DNA from: an archaeon
Lineage (GTDB): Archaea > Asgardarchaeota > Hermodarchaeia > Hermodarchaeales > Hermodarchaeaceae
Length of the DNA: 5,570 bases
Assembly (NCBI GenBank): GCA_016550425.1
Contig: JABXGS010000259.1
Span: 1-5,570, forward strand
Direction: 5' to 3'
This document shows, piece after piece, positions 1 through 5,570 of the stretch. Position 1 is the first letter of the stretch; each line of letters begins with the position of its first letter. The notes beneath the pieces were generated by a model. The model saw only the letters and a program-made list of their open reading frames with translations, was not told where the DNA came from and did not search any database. A program made the position numbers and the translations under genes.

Positions 1-3000
1 AAGTGGATGAACTATTTTCTGCCTGGCAGGTAACAGGATCTATTATTGACGAAGAAGTAATCATTCAGAGTAAATCAGGTGAACAACGTACTGTATTGCT
101 TAACGCTAATGCCATCCGAGATAAAGACGGCTCATTGAAGTACTCAATCTCTATCCAAAAAGACATCTCGGAATTACGTCAACAGCAATACGAACTCAAA
201 GAGAGCCAAGAAGCGTTAAAACAATCGGAATATGAGAAAACCATTATTTTAGACAATATTTCGGAGCATGTGATTTTCCAGGACCCCGAGCATCGAATCA
301 TATGGGCCAATCGAGCGGCCGCAGAATCCGTCAATCTACACGTTGATGATATCTTGGACAAACATTGTTATGAGATTTGGACTGGTGGTGATACTCCCTG
401 TATTGATTGTCCGGTCGCTGCCGCACGACAAATCGGTGAAATACAAGTAAGAGAAATGACAACCCCTGATGGACGTGTCTGGCATGTGAGAGGATATCCT
501 ATCTTTGACGAGCATAAGCAGCTTCTGGGATGTGTGGAAGTAACCCGAGAAATCACACAGCAAAAACGCGCCGAAGAAGCCTATCGCCAACTTGTTGACC
601 AATCACTACAGGGATTATTCATCATCCAAGACGGAAAAGTCGTTTTCATCAATCCTGCATTTCTTCGAATTAGTGGTTACTCAGAAGAAGAGATTCTTCA
701 ACTCAAGCCTTGGCAGATTTTTGATATTATTCACCCAGATGACCGCAATCTTCCATGGGAACAACTCCAAAACATCATTCAAGGCAAACCGGTGTCTTCC
801 AGTGTGGAATTACGTGGGATCCTAAAAGATGGAAGTGTCCGCTGGTTTGAACTTACCCTATCAGTAATCGAATATCAAGGAAAACCTGCAACCCAAGCAG
901 CAATAATGGATATTCATCAACGAAAGATGACCGAAGAGGTCATACGCTTGGAACGAGACCGTGCTCAACGTTATCTGGACATGGCAGGAGTAATGTTTAT
1001 CGCTGTTGATACAGAGGGCACTATTACATTAGTTAATCGGAAGACCTTGGATATTTTCGGTTACACCGACGATGAAATGCTTGGGCAGAACTATTTTGAC
1101 CTGTGTCTTCCCGAAAGGCTCCAGACAGAAATGAAAAAGATATTCAGTGCAAATATGGCAGGTGAGGTTGAACCGCGTACCTTTGTCGAGAACCCAATTA
1201 TCACCAAAGAAGGAGCTGAAAGACTTGTTTCATGGCATACCACCATGTTTTTCGATGAAGCAGGGAATCCAACCGGTGCTTTAACCGCTGGTGAGGATAT
1301 CACTGAACGAAAAGTTGCAGAAGATTTACTAAGAATGGAACGAGACCGCGCCCAACAATATCTGGATGTTGCAGGCGCTGCATTCATTGGTATTAATCGT
1401 GACCAAAAAATTTTCCTTGTTAATCGGAAAGGATGTGAAATCTTCGGATATACTGAAGAAGAGCTAATTGGTCAGAACTATTTTGATTTGTGTATCCCTA
1501 AATCTTACCAAGATGATATGAAAAGGCTCTTTGATCAAGGAATGGCAGGCACACACCAATTGAGTGAATTCGTGGAAAACCCTATCACCAGAAAGAATGG
1601 CGAAGAGCGAATTATCCTGTGGCACACTGTAGTATTGAAAGATGAGAAAGGAAATCGCACTGGAATCATTAGTTCTGGAGAGGATATCACCGAACGAAAG
1701 CTAGCGGAAATCGCACTCAAAACATCGGAAGAGAGATTTCGTTCCCTTGTCGAAGATACCGCTGGTTGGGTTTGGGAAGTGGATCCTGAAGGTAAATTTA
1801 CTTATTCGAATAGTTCCGTTGAGGATATTCTCGGGTACACCGCGGGTCAAATTATCGGGAGACTATTTTTTGAATACATAGATTCTGATAGTACAGAAAA
1901 TGAAGAACCAATCCTCGTTGAGTCCTTTAGCAAACAGAAACCTTTCAGAAATATTGTGGATCGTTTTATCCATCGAGACGGAAATGTCATTTTTCTTGAA
2001 GCTACAGGGCGACCCATATATGAGGAGAATGGGGAACTTCAAGGTTTTAGAGGAGTTTGCCGAGATATCACCCAACGCATGCGTGCAGATGAAATTTTAC
2101 GGGAATCAGAAGCACGGTACCGTTCCTTGGTTGAGACATCCCCTGACTCAATAACTCTAACGGATCTTAATGGAACTATCCTTCTAGTCAATGAACGCAC
2201 TGCTCAATTATTAGGCTTCAAGACCCCTGAGGAACTGCATGGTAAGAATTGTTTTGATTTTATAATTCCTGAAGAACGAACCAAAGCCATTGAAACACTC
2301 AAAAACACAAAAGAACATGGATCTTCTGTGCCTTCGCCATTTTCAGTGATTCATAGTGATGGAACCGTATTCCCTGCAGAAATTAGTGCCTCCATGTTAA
2401 TTGGAGCAGATGGCAATCCAACCGGGTATATCATTGTAACTCGGAACATCACCGATCGAAAAGCTGCTGAACGTGCACTGGAAGAAGCGAAAGCTCGTGC
2501 AGAATTTTTCACTGATTTAATGGCCCATGATCTTAACAATATCAATCAAGCCATTCTTTCAGCTTTGGAATTGCAATTAATGAATCCAGATCTACCAGAA
2601 GAATTGCGAACTCAGCTACAATTATCATTAGAACAGGTTGAGCGAAGCGCGGCTCTAATTGGTCGAGTAAAGAAGTTTTCGGGTTTGGATGAAATTGACA
2701 AGCTAATGGAGGTTCGAGATATCGAGCCAGACTTTCATGAAGCACTTCATGCTGTAAAACAAGCGTTCTCCTCAAAATCGATTTTTCTCGATACCAATAT
2801 TCACCCAGAGGAATACAAGATTCTGGCTGATGAGTTATTGTTTGATTTATTTTTCAATGTGTTACATAATGCAGTAAAGTTCGATCAAAATGAAAGAGTG
2901 GAGATTGAAGTTCAGGTCAGCCCTGATGCGAATAAGCGGTTTCTACGAATAGAAATAAGTGACCATGGTCCTGGCATTCCAGATGATCTGAAAGAGAGAA

Positions 3001-3176
3001 TTTTTGCACGATACACACAACGAGTTTTTGAAAAGGCACAAGGTTCTGGGATTGGTCTTACGTTAGTACAACGAATAGTTGACCGATATGGGGGTCGTAT
3101 TTGGGTTGAAGACCGAGTAGAAGGAAATCATACGAAGGGTGCGAAATTCGTTTTTCTTTTGCCTATGTGGATTTAA
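1..3176 (+). CDS. Multi-PAS sensor histidine kinase, soluble, 5' end cut by window edge
   Basis: A sensory autokinase whose reading frame is open to the left edge (full codons from base 3, 1057 residues visible), so the true start lies outside; the GTG at base 3 is not a credible start because it falls inside a PAS domain. Domains by residue: remnant PAS/PAC 1-60; PAS2 75-188 with Cys122, Cys133, Cys136; PAS3 190-312; PAS4 315-440; PAS5 444-569; PAS6 573-696; PAS7 701-822; then a HisKA-like helix with an H-box AHDLNN (His842), and HATPase_c with N-box Asn952/Asn956, G1 box DHGPG at 987-991, and G2 box GSGIGL at 1014-1019. PAC endings of the type DITERK recur. All ATP-binding boxes look intact, so the kinase should be active. 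No membrane segment is visible, which suggests cytosolic sensing of redox, gas or a ligand through PAS cofactors. No receiver domain and no response regulator gene is present here, so the partner is unknown. Family assignment is firm; the signal is not known. Confidence 0.95.
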   Translation, partial: VDELFSAWQVTGSIIDEEVIIQSKSGEQRTVLLNANAIRDKDGSLKYSISIQKDISELRQQQYELKESQEALKQSEYEKTIILDNISEHVIFQDPEHRIIWANRAAAESVNLHVDDILDKHCYEIWTGGDTPCIDCPVAAARQIGEIQVREMTTPDGRVWHVRGYPIFDEHKQLLGCVEVTREITQQKRAEEAYRQLVDQSLQGLFIIQDGKVVFINPAFLRISGYSEEEILQLKPWQIFDIIHPDDRNLPWEQLQNIIQGKPVSSSVELRGILKDGSVRWFELTLSVIEYQGKPATQAAIMDIHQRKMTEEVIRLERDRAQRYLDMAGVMFIAVDTEGTITLVNRKTLDIFGYTDDEMLGQNYFDLCLPERLQTEMKKIFSANMAGEVEPRTFVENPIITKEGAERLVSWHTTMFFDEAGNPTGALTAGEDITERKVAEDLLRMERDRAQQYLDVAGAAFIGINRDQKIFLVNRKGCEIFGYTEEELIGQNYFDLCIPKSYQDDMKRLFDQGMAGTHQLSEFVENPITRKNGEERIILWHTVVLKDEKGNRTGIISSGEDITERKLAEIALKTSEERFRSLVEDTAGWVWEVDPEGKFTYSNSSVEDILGYTAGQIIGRLFFEYIDSDSTENEEPILVESFSKQKPFRNIVDRFIHRDGNVIFLEATGRPIYEENGELQGFRGVCRDITQRMRADEILRESEARYRSLVETSPDSITLTDLNGTILLVNERTAQLLGFKTPEELHGKNCFDFIIPEERTKAIETLKNTKEHGSSVPSPFSVIHSDGTVFPAEISASMLIGADGNPTGYIIVTRNITDRKAAERALEEAKARAEFFTDLMAHDLNNINQAILSALELQLMNPDLPEELRTQLQLSLEQVERSAALIGRVKKFSGLDEIDKLMEVRDIEPDFHEALHAVKQAFSSKSIFLDTNIHPEEYKILADELLFDLFFNVLHNAVKFDQNERVEIEVQVSPDANKRFLRIEISDHGPGIPDDLKERIFARYTQRVFEKAQGSGIGLTLVQRIVDRYGGRIWVEDRVEGNHTKGAKFVFLLPMWI
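945..1709 (+). repeat. Tandem duplication of a PAS domain inside the kinase gene
   Basis: Two adjacent in-frame copies, 945-1322 and 1332-1709, repeat with a constant period of 387 nt (129 codons) and no insertion or deletion. By eye about 71 of 126 residues match. Shared blocks include ERDRAQ, LVNRK, IFGYT, GQNYFDLC, FVENPI and GEDITERK. The other PAS domains in the protein are much less alike, so this is an intragenic duplication that happened later than the spread of the rest of the array. Confidence 0.9.
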
Positions 3177-3182
3177 AATTCT

Positions 3183-3202
3183 GTCGTCCTTTCTTTGGTT
3201 TA
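3183..3202 (+). terminator. Possible pyrimidine/T-rich terminator of the kinase gene
   Basis: A pyrimidine-rich stretch with several short T runs (containing CCTTTCTTTGGTTTA) begins 7 nt after the kinase stop codon. Archaeal RNA polymerase terminates on T-rich tracts without needing a hairpin. The runs here are short and interrupted, so the call is weak. Confidence 0.25.
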
Positions 3203-3220
3203 TCAGAATTGATAGTTCAG

Positions 3221-3236
3221 GGAGAAATATAATAAG
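3221..3236 (+). promoter_or_regulatory. Possible archaeal BRE/TATA element
   Basis: GGAGAAATATAATAAG resembles a purine-rich BRE followed by a TATA box and lies in the spacer after the kinase. If used on the plus strand, transcription would start near 3255-3260 and give the archaeosortase gene a leader of 130 nt or more. On the minus strand the same AT-rich block could instead be the 3' end region of the small membrane protein gene. Only sequence resemblance supports it. Confidence 0.2.
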
Positions 3237-3255
3237 CGTTGAAATGATTGCATGG

Positions 3256-3471
3256 CTACTGATTCGTACGCCGACGTGCAGCTAACCAACAAATGAGCGT
3301 AAAGGCAAACAAAAAAACTCCAGCTAATACTAAGGTCTCCCCTAGTAATTGTTGATTCAGTAGAAAAGCAGCACCACCTACCACAAGGACGGTGAACCCA
3401 ATAACAACAGATACTCGGATTATCCACGAGGATGCGTCAGAGAGAGTTGCTGAGGAATCATCAGAAGACAT
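3256..3471 (-). CDS. Small two-helix membrane protein, unknown function
   Basis: I do not recognise a family. The 71-residue product starts at ATG (3471-3469) and ends at TAG. It has a Ser/Asp-rich hydrophilic N-terminus (MSSDDSSATLSDASS), a hydrophobic segment at about 17-37, a short polar turn (NQQ), a second hydrophobic segment at about 44-64, and a basic tail AARRRTNQ. This is a helical hairpin with both ends probably cytoplasmic. Most of it (3256-3391) lies where no plus-strand gene exists, so its hydrophobic pattern is not a shadow of another gene. The frame extends upstream to 3615, but that part is antisense to the sortase and does not look like protein. The gene is divergent from the archaeosortase gene, and the two ATG codons overlap in one CATG. 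No strong ribosome binding site is seen (GGGGTAGG is near). The second helix plus RRR tail resembles a sortase anchor signal, but there is no clear recognition motif. It could still be a chance ORF. Confidence 0.55.
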   Translation of the reverse strand: MSSDDSSATLSDASSWIIRVSVVIGFTVLVVGGAAFLLNQQLLGETLVLAGVFLFAFTLICWLAARRRTNQ

Positions 3472-4027
3472 GGAAAGACCTACCCCACGTGCCCTTGTGT
3501 TGTATTTGATTACGGCTATTACTATAACGCTTTTAGTATACTTTCTCCCACAACCCTTCATCCTCGCAATCCCAACAGCAGTTGTATCAGCTGTCTTCCT
3601 ATCGTGGATTGGCATACCATCTTTCGCTATTGTGGATTGGGTAAATGGTCTCGTCTATGTTTCTGTGTTTGGATTTCAGCAATACCAAATAGTGCGTGAA
3701 TGTACCGGGATCCAAGTTATTGCTGTGTTCATGGGGCTTATTCTTCCTTTACCCCGCGGAAGGTGGAGCCGGAAAATTCTAGCTATAATTGTCGTAACAG
3801 TGACTCTCTTTGTTGCTAATGTGCTACGAGTTGTCTTTGAAATTTGGCTTGTGTATATGGGCATTCTTCCTTGGGAAATTGCCCACTACCCGATGAGTTT
3901 TATTTTGGGGGTTGTTGGTGTTTTTGTTTTATGCATCGTAGCTATTGTGCTTGTACCAGGGTTCATAGAAACCTTTGAAGATATCATCTACTACCTTTTT
4001 CCACCCAAAAGTGAAAAGACTCGTTAA
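3470..4027 (+). CDS. Archaeosortase/exosortase-family membrane cysteine protease
   Basis: An integral membrane transpeptidase-like enzyme expected to recognise C-terminal sorting signals of exported proteins, cut them and probably attach the new end to a lipid. From ATG 3470 it has 185 residues and about five or six hydrophobic helices. The family triad is visible: Cys78 in RECTGIQ, Arg120 in NVLRVVFE, and His139 in AHYPMSF, in the right order and within membrane segments. A polar loop with PRGRWSRK precedes the Arg helix. Length is at the short end of the family. Start choice: a GTG at 3392 would add 26 acidic, non-membrane residues, but its AAGGA lies only 2 nt away and it would overlap the opposite-strand small gene by 80 nt; I prefer ATG 3470, where GAGGA at 3452-3456 is somewhat far. 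Subfamily (ArtA to ArtF or other) is not assignable by eye. No substrate with a recognisable CTERM tail lies in the window. A degraded or non-sortase member of the superfamily is unlikely because all three residues are intact. Confidence 0.85.
   Translation: MERPTPRALVLYLITAITITLLVYFLPQPFILAIPTAVVSAVFLSWIGIPSFAIVDWVNGLVYVSVFGFQQYQIVRECTGIQVIAVFMGLILPLPRGRWSRKILAIIVVTVTLFVANVLRVVFEIWLVYMGILPWEIAHYPMSFILGVVGVFVLCIVAIVLVPGFIETFEDIIYYLFPPKSEKTR
3531..3545 (-). promoter_or_regulatory. Possible TATA box for the small membrane protein gene
   Basis: Read on the minus strand the site is GAAAGTATACTAAAA, a purine-rich BRE-like start followed by a TATA-like core. It lies about 66 nt before the ATG at 3471, so transcription would begin near 3511 and leave a leader of about 40 nt. 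It sits inside the archaeosortase coding sequence, which would be needed if the two genes share a start site. Resemblance only. Confidence 0.2.
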
Positions 4028-4051
4028 TCATGTAAGGCTTGGATGCTTATC

Positions 4052-4083
4052 AAAAAGTTAGATTGGAAATCGCAATCAAAAAA
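4052..4083 (-). terminator. T-tract terminator of the KaiC-like operon
   Basis: On the minus strand a run of six T (4083-4078) follows the stop codon of protein B after 5 nt, and a second run of five T (4056-4052) follows. Archaeal RNA polymerase terminates on such tracts. The 61-nt spacer (4028-4088) separates two convergent genes and holds nothing else that I can see; no comparable T run serves the plus-strand sortase gene. Confidence 0.45.
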
Positions 4084-4088
4084 CCCAC

Positions 4089-4772
4089 TCACCTATTTAC
4101 CCACGTGAATGGCTCTGTTTCATTGAAAGAGAGCCAGCGGGAATCCACTTGTGTTCCCCTAAGATGAGTTAAACGGACTTTGTTAATTAACCGGTCTTCT
4201 ATTTCTTCATCTTGAACTTCGATTACGCCATCGACGGTAAAGCATAAAGTTGCTACAATAGCCTTGGAATGGACACCGGCTTCAAGCAAGTAGATTCCAG
4301 TGACTCCGCTGTGTTTAACTCGAGCACAAAGAACCTGAATGAATTTTACTACAGAAAGGGGTGCTGAATATGTCATCAAGGTTGTCAGATTATCTAGACA
4401 AAGATGACCTTTTTCCAAATCGGCAATAGCTTGTAGAAGAACCAGATTAATGGTATTAAGATCGTAAAGGTTCTGGAAGGAATAGGTTTCAGTGGAAGGT
4501 CGGGCTGTGACACAAGACACGCCATCCGCTATTCTTAGTTGAGAGTCGAATTGGTTGCCGCTAATTCGTTTTAAAGTCTCACGGATTTGTTGGGGTGCCC
4601 AAAGGGTTGTAGCAAACACAGCAGCTTCATCTGATTGGAAACGATCTATAAGATACCGTAGTGCAAACGTTGTCTTTACCACACTTGGAGGACCAATGAG
4701 AAGAAGCTGTGAACCTCGCGGAATTTGCACAGCCCCTTTTGGTATGAACGCTGGTTCAATTATATCAGTCAC
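4089..4772 (-). CDS. Degenerate KaiC/RAD55-like RecA-fold protein (protein B), probable pseudo-ATPase
   Basis: A single RecA-fold domain of the archaeal KaiC/RAD55-like type, 227 residues from GTG 4772. The P-loop reads GPPSVVKT (27-34): Lys33 and Thr34 remain, but the glycine before Lys is Val. The position of the catalytic Glu after the next strand is Leu (TTLWAP). Walker B is present (HLCLDNL, Asp127). The C-terminal strand keeps HLRGT (Arg205), like the Lys-x-Arg-Gly finger that KaiC-type rings project into a neighbour's ATP site, followed by DSRW. Start choice: a GTG at 4781 exists but lies inside the ribosome binding site GGAGGTG; GTG 4772 sits 6 nt beyond that site. The gene overlaps the end of ATPase A by 8 nt (GTGACTGA), so the two are translationally coupled. 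I infer that B binds nucleotide poorly or not at all and acts as a structural or regulatory partner of A. The biological process is unknown. Confidence 0.85.
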   Translation of the reverse strand: MTDIIEPAFIPKGAVQIPRGSQLLLIGPPSVVKTTFALRYLIDRFQSDEAAVFATTLWAPQQIRETLKRISGNQFDSQLRIADGVSCVTARPSTETYSFQNLYDLNTINLVLLQAIADLEKGHLCLDNLTTLMTYSAPLSVVKFIQVLCARVKHSGVTGIYLLEAGVHSKAIVATLCFTVDGVIEVQDEEIEDRLINKVRLTHLRGTQVDSRWLSFNETEPFTWVNR

Positions 4773-5472
4773 CGCTTGCACCTCCTTGCAAGAAGAGACC
4801 CTGTTTTCCGGTCTTCATTTGATACCATCTAGTATCGTGAGTGATGCCGATGAGACTGTATAATCGAAGAAACCATTGAAGGGAGCCGTTTGGACCATCA
4901 ATAACTTTTGTGTGGATTGATCCTTGGACGAGAGATCGAAGATTGGTTATTAGTGTTACATCATGCGCTTGATCTTCAAGGATTAGAATGAGCACTTTTT
5001 CAAGATTGATGATACGTTGGGCAAGGCTGTGAATAAAGGTGCGGATTCGTTGCTCATCCGGAGCGGATAGGCTTAACCCGGAAACTGAATCAATTACAAT
5101 GATTGACCCTGGTTTCAAGAGCTTAGCATGATCTGTGATAATCAAGTTAACTTCATTTAGGTTTCCAGGATTACTTATTCGATTGATGGCAAACGGATCT
5201 TTTTGCATACCAATTCGCCAGCTATAAGCGTCGATATATTGGATTGGGTTTTTAGCTGGGTCATTGGGGAGTGGAATGCCGAATCCGTGGGCTTGTTTTA
5301 TGAGAGTGGAGGGGGTGTTTTCCGTTGACAGATATAGGGCATCAAGACCCTGATTGATTGCATCAAGTGACACTTGGAGGCTAAAACAGGTTTTTCCGGA
5401 TCCAGGGGGCCCCACCAATGCAATACTGGTTCCATGTGGGAGTCCCCTCTGCAAGATTGGATCAAGAATCAC
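4765..5472 (-). CDS. KaiC/RAD55-like RecA-superfamily ATPase (protein A)
   Basis: A single-domain ATPase of 235 residues. The KaiC-like N-terminal pattern (RGLPHGTSIALV) leads into an intact P-loop GPPGSGKT (21-28). Glu51 in STENTP aligns with the catalytic Glu pair of KaiC (EETP), of which the second is Asn here. Walker B is SIIVIDS with Asp128. The C-terminus has THDTRW, a family-like strand, but the Lys-x-Arg-Gly finger reads S-L-I-G (Ser206, Ile208), so the trans-acting basic residues are missing. Start: GTG 5472 is the first possible start in its frame (TGA upstream at 5493-5491) and has GAGGGGG 5 nt before it. It overlaps the upstream gene by 11 nt and the downstream gene by 8 nt. Archaeal proteins of this type serve in signalling, motility, recombination or unknown roles; which applies here is not shown. 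ATP binding is very likely; self-sufficient hydrolysis in a homo-oligomer is doubtful. Confidence 0.9.
   Translation of the reverse strand: MILDPILQRGLPHGTSIALVGPPGSGKTCFSLQVSLDAINQGLDALYLSTENTPSTLIKQAHGFGIPLPNDPAKNPIQYIDAYSWRIGMQKDPFAINRISNPGNLNEVNLIITDHAKLLKPGSIIVIDSVSGLSLSAPDEQRIRTFIHSLAQRIINLEKVLILILEDQAHDVTLITNLRSLVQGSIHTKVIDGPNGSLQWFLRLYSLIGITHDTRWYQMKTGKQGLFLQGGASGD
4779..4785 (-). promoter_or_regulatory. Ribosome binding site that sets the start of protein B
   Basis: GGAGGTG, a full match to the archaeal anti-Shine-Dalgarno sequence, lies 6 nt before GTG 4772. It is embedded in the last codons of ATPase A (Gly-Gly-Ala-Ser-Gly-Asp). The longer reading from GTG 4781 would start within this element, so it is excluded as the main start. 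Confidence 0.8.
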
Positions 5473-5570
5473 GATAGCCCCCTCGGTATTTCACAAACAA
5501 CTGTTTGATCCGTTGTATGTAGCCGAGTTCATATTCTAGCTCTCTAATATAGGAAAAAAGGTTTTGGGAA
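5462..5570 (-). CDS. C-terminal end of an unidentified protein, first visible gene of the ATPase operon
   Basis: A frame open from the right edge encodes 35 residues and ends with TGA at 5464-5462, 11 nt inside ATPase A. The peptide includes SYIRELEYELGYIQRIKQLF and then VKYRGGYRDS. It looks like real protein: an amphipathic, charged helix rich in Glu, Tyr, Leu, Lys and Arg, with a basic, flexible tail. The frame carries the ribosome binding site of ATPase A. The 11-nt overlap in the same direction fits an operon whose three genes are translationally coupled. The family cannot be told from this fragment. It means the promoter of the ATPase genes lies outside the window. Confidence 0.65.
   Translation of the reverse strand, partial: SQNLFSYIRELEYELGYIQRIKQLFVKYRGGYRDS
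5478..5484 (-). promoter_or_regulatory. Ribosome binding site of ATPase A
   Basis: GAGGGGG lies 5 nt before GTG 5472 and inside the last codons of the upstream gene. GAGG is the part that pairs with 16S rRNA; the rest of the G run is imperfect. It supports GTG 5472 as the start, since no other start fits the KaiC-like N-terminus better. Confidence 0.55.

Noticed and set aside
336..602. Minus-strand frames inside the kinase gene (also near 1091-1387 and 1863-2075)
   Set aside because: They mirror PAS-coding sequence on the opposite strand and carry no protein-like features.
3244..3285. Short ATG frame after the TATA-like element (13 codons)
   Set aside because: Too short, no ribosome binding site, and it overlaps the 3' end of the small minus-strand gene.
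3203..3427. Minus-strand 74-residue frame rich in Cys and Trp
   Set aside because: It overlaps the more convincing small membrane protein in another frame, has unlikely composition and no start signal.
3392..3469. GTG 3392 as start of the archaeosortase
   Set aside because: It adds 26 acidic residues not needed for the fold, the only purine stretch is 2 nt from the GTG, and it collides with the opposite gene. Not fully excluded.
3256..3615. Long form (119 residues) of the minus-strand small membrane protein frame
   Set aside because: The added N-terminal 48 residues lie antisense to the sortase membrane helices, show no domain-like pattern, and ATG 3471 gives a more sensible protein start.
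4555..4863. Plus-strand 102-residue frame across the A/B junction
   Set aside because: Antisense to two clear KaiC-like genes, with no recognisable motif or ribosome binding site.
5354..5539. Plus-strand frame opposite the start of ATPase A
   Set aside because: Shadow of the P-loop coding region of ATPase A on the other strand; no family-like sequence.
5544..5551. TATATTAG on the minus strand as promoter of the ATPase operon
   Set aside because: It lies inside an open coding frame that overlaps ATPase A, so the operon promoter is more likely outside the window.

Overview
The window looks like chromosomal DNA of an archaeon of moderate GC content. The signs are an archaeosortase-type membrane protease, two single-domain KaiC/RAD55-like RecA-superfamily ATPases, GGAGGTG-type ribosome binding sites with GTG starts, T-tract termination, and a long soluble multi-PAS histidine kinase. 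I cannot fix the lineage. An Asgard archaeon such as Thorarchaeota or a euryarchaeote would fit, but that is a weak inference.

Layout from left to right: (1) Bases 1-3176 (+) hold the 3' part of a very long cytosolic sensor histidine kinase. At least six complete PAS domains and a PAS remnant at the left edge precede one HisKA-like/HATPase core. PAS4 and PAS5 are a recent tandem duplication, and PAS2 carries a cysteine triad. (2) Bases 3177-3255 are a short spacer. (3) Bases 3256-3471 (-) encode a probable 71-residue two-helix membrane protein. (4) Bases 3470-4027 (+) encode a small archaeosortase/exosortase-family protein with the Cys...Arg...His signature. The best start codons of (3) and (4) share one CATG. 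(5) Bases 4028-4088 are a convergent spacer with T-tracts for the minus strand. (6) Bases 4089-5570 (-) form a tightly overlapped operon read right to left: the C-terminus of an unidentified protein that runs off the window, then KaiC-like ATPase A (5472-4765), then KaiC-like protein B (4772-4089). The overlaps are 11 and 8 nt.

The most interesting point is the A/B pair. A keeps the P-loop, one catalytic Glu and Walker B, but has lost the Lys/Arg positions of the KaiC-type C-terminal finger. B has lost the P-loop glycine and the Glu, but keeps Arg-Gly-Thr at the finger position. This complementary loss suggests an obligate hetero-oligomer in which B completes A's ATP site. The kinase, the sortase pair and the ATPase operon do not obviously form one pathway. 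No response regulator, sortase substrate, tRNA, rRNA, CRISPR or insertion sequence is visible.
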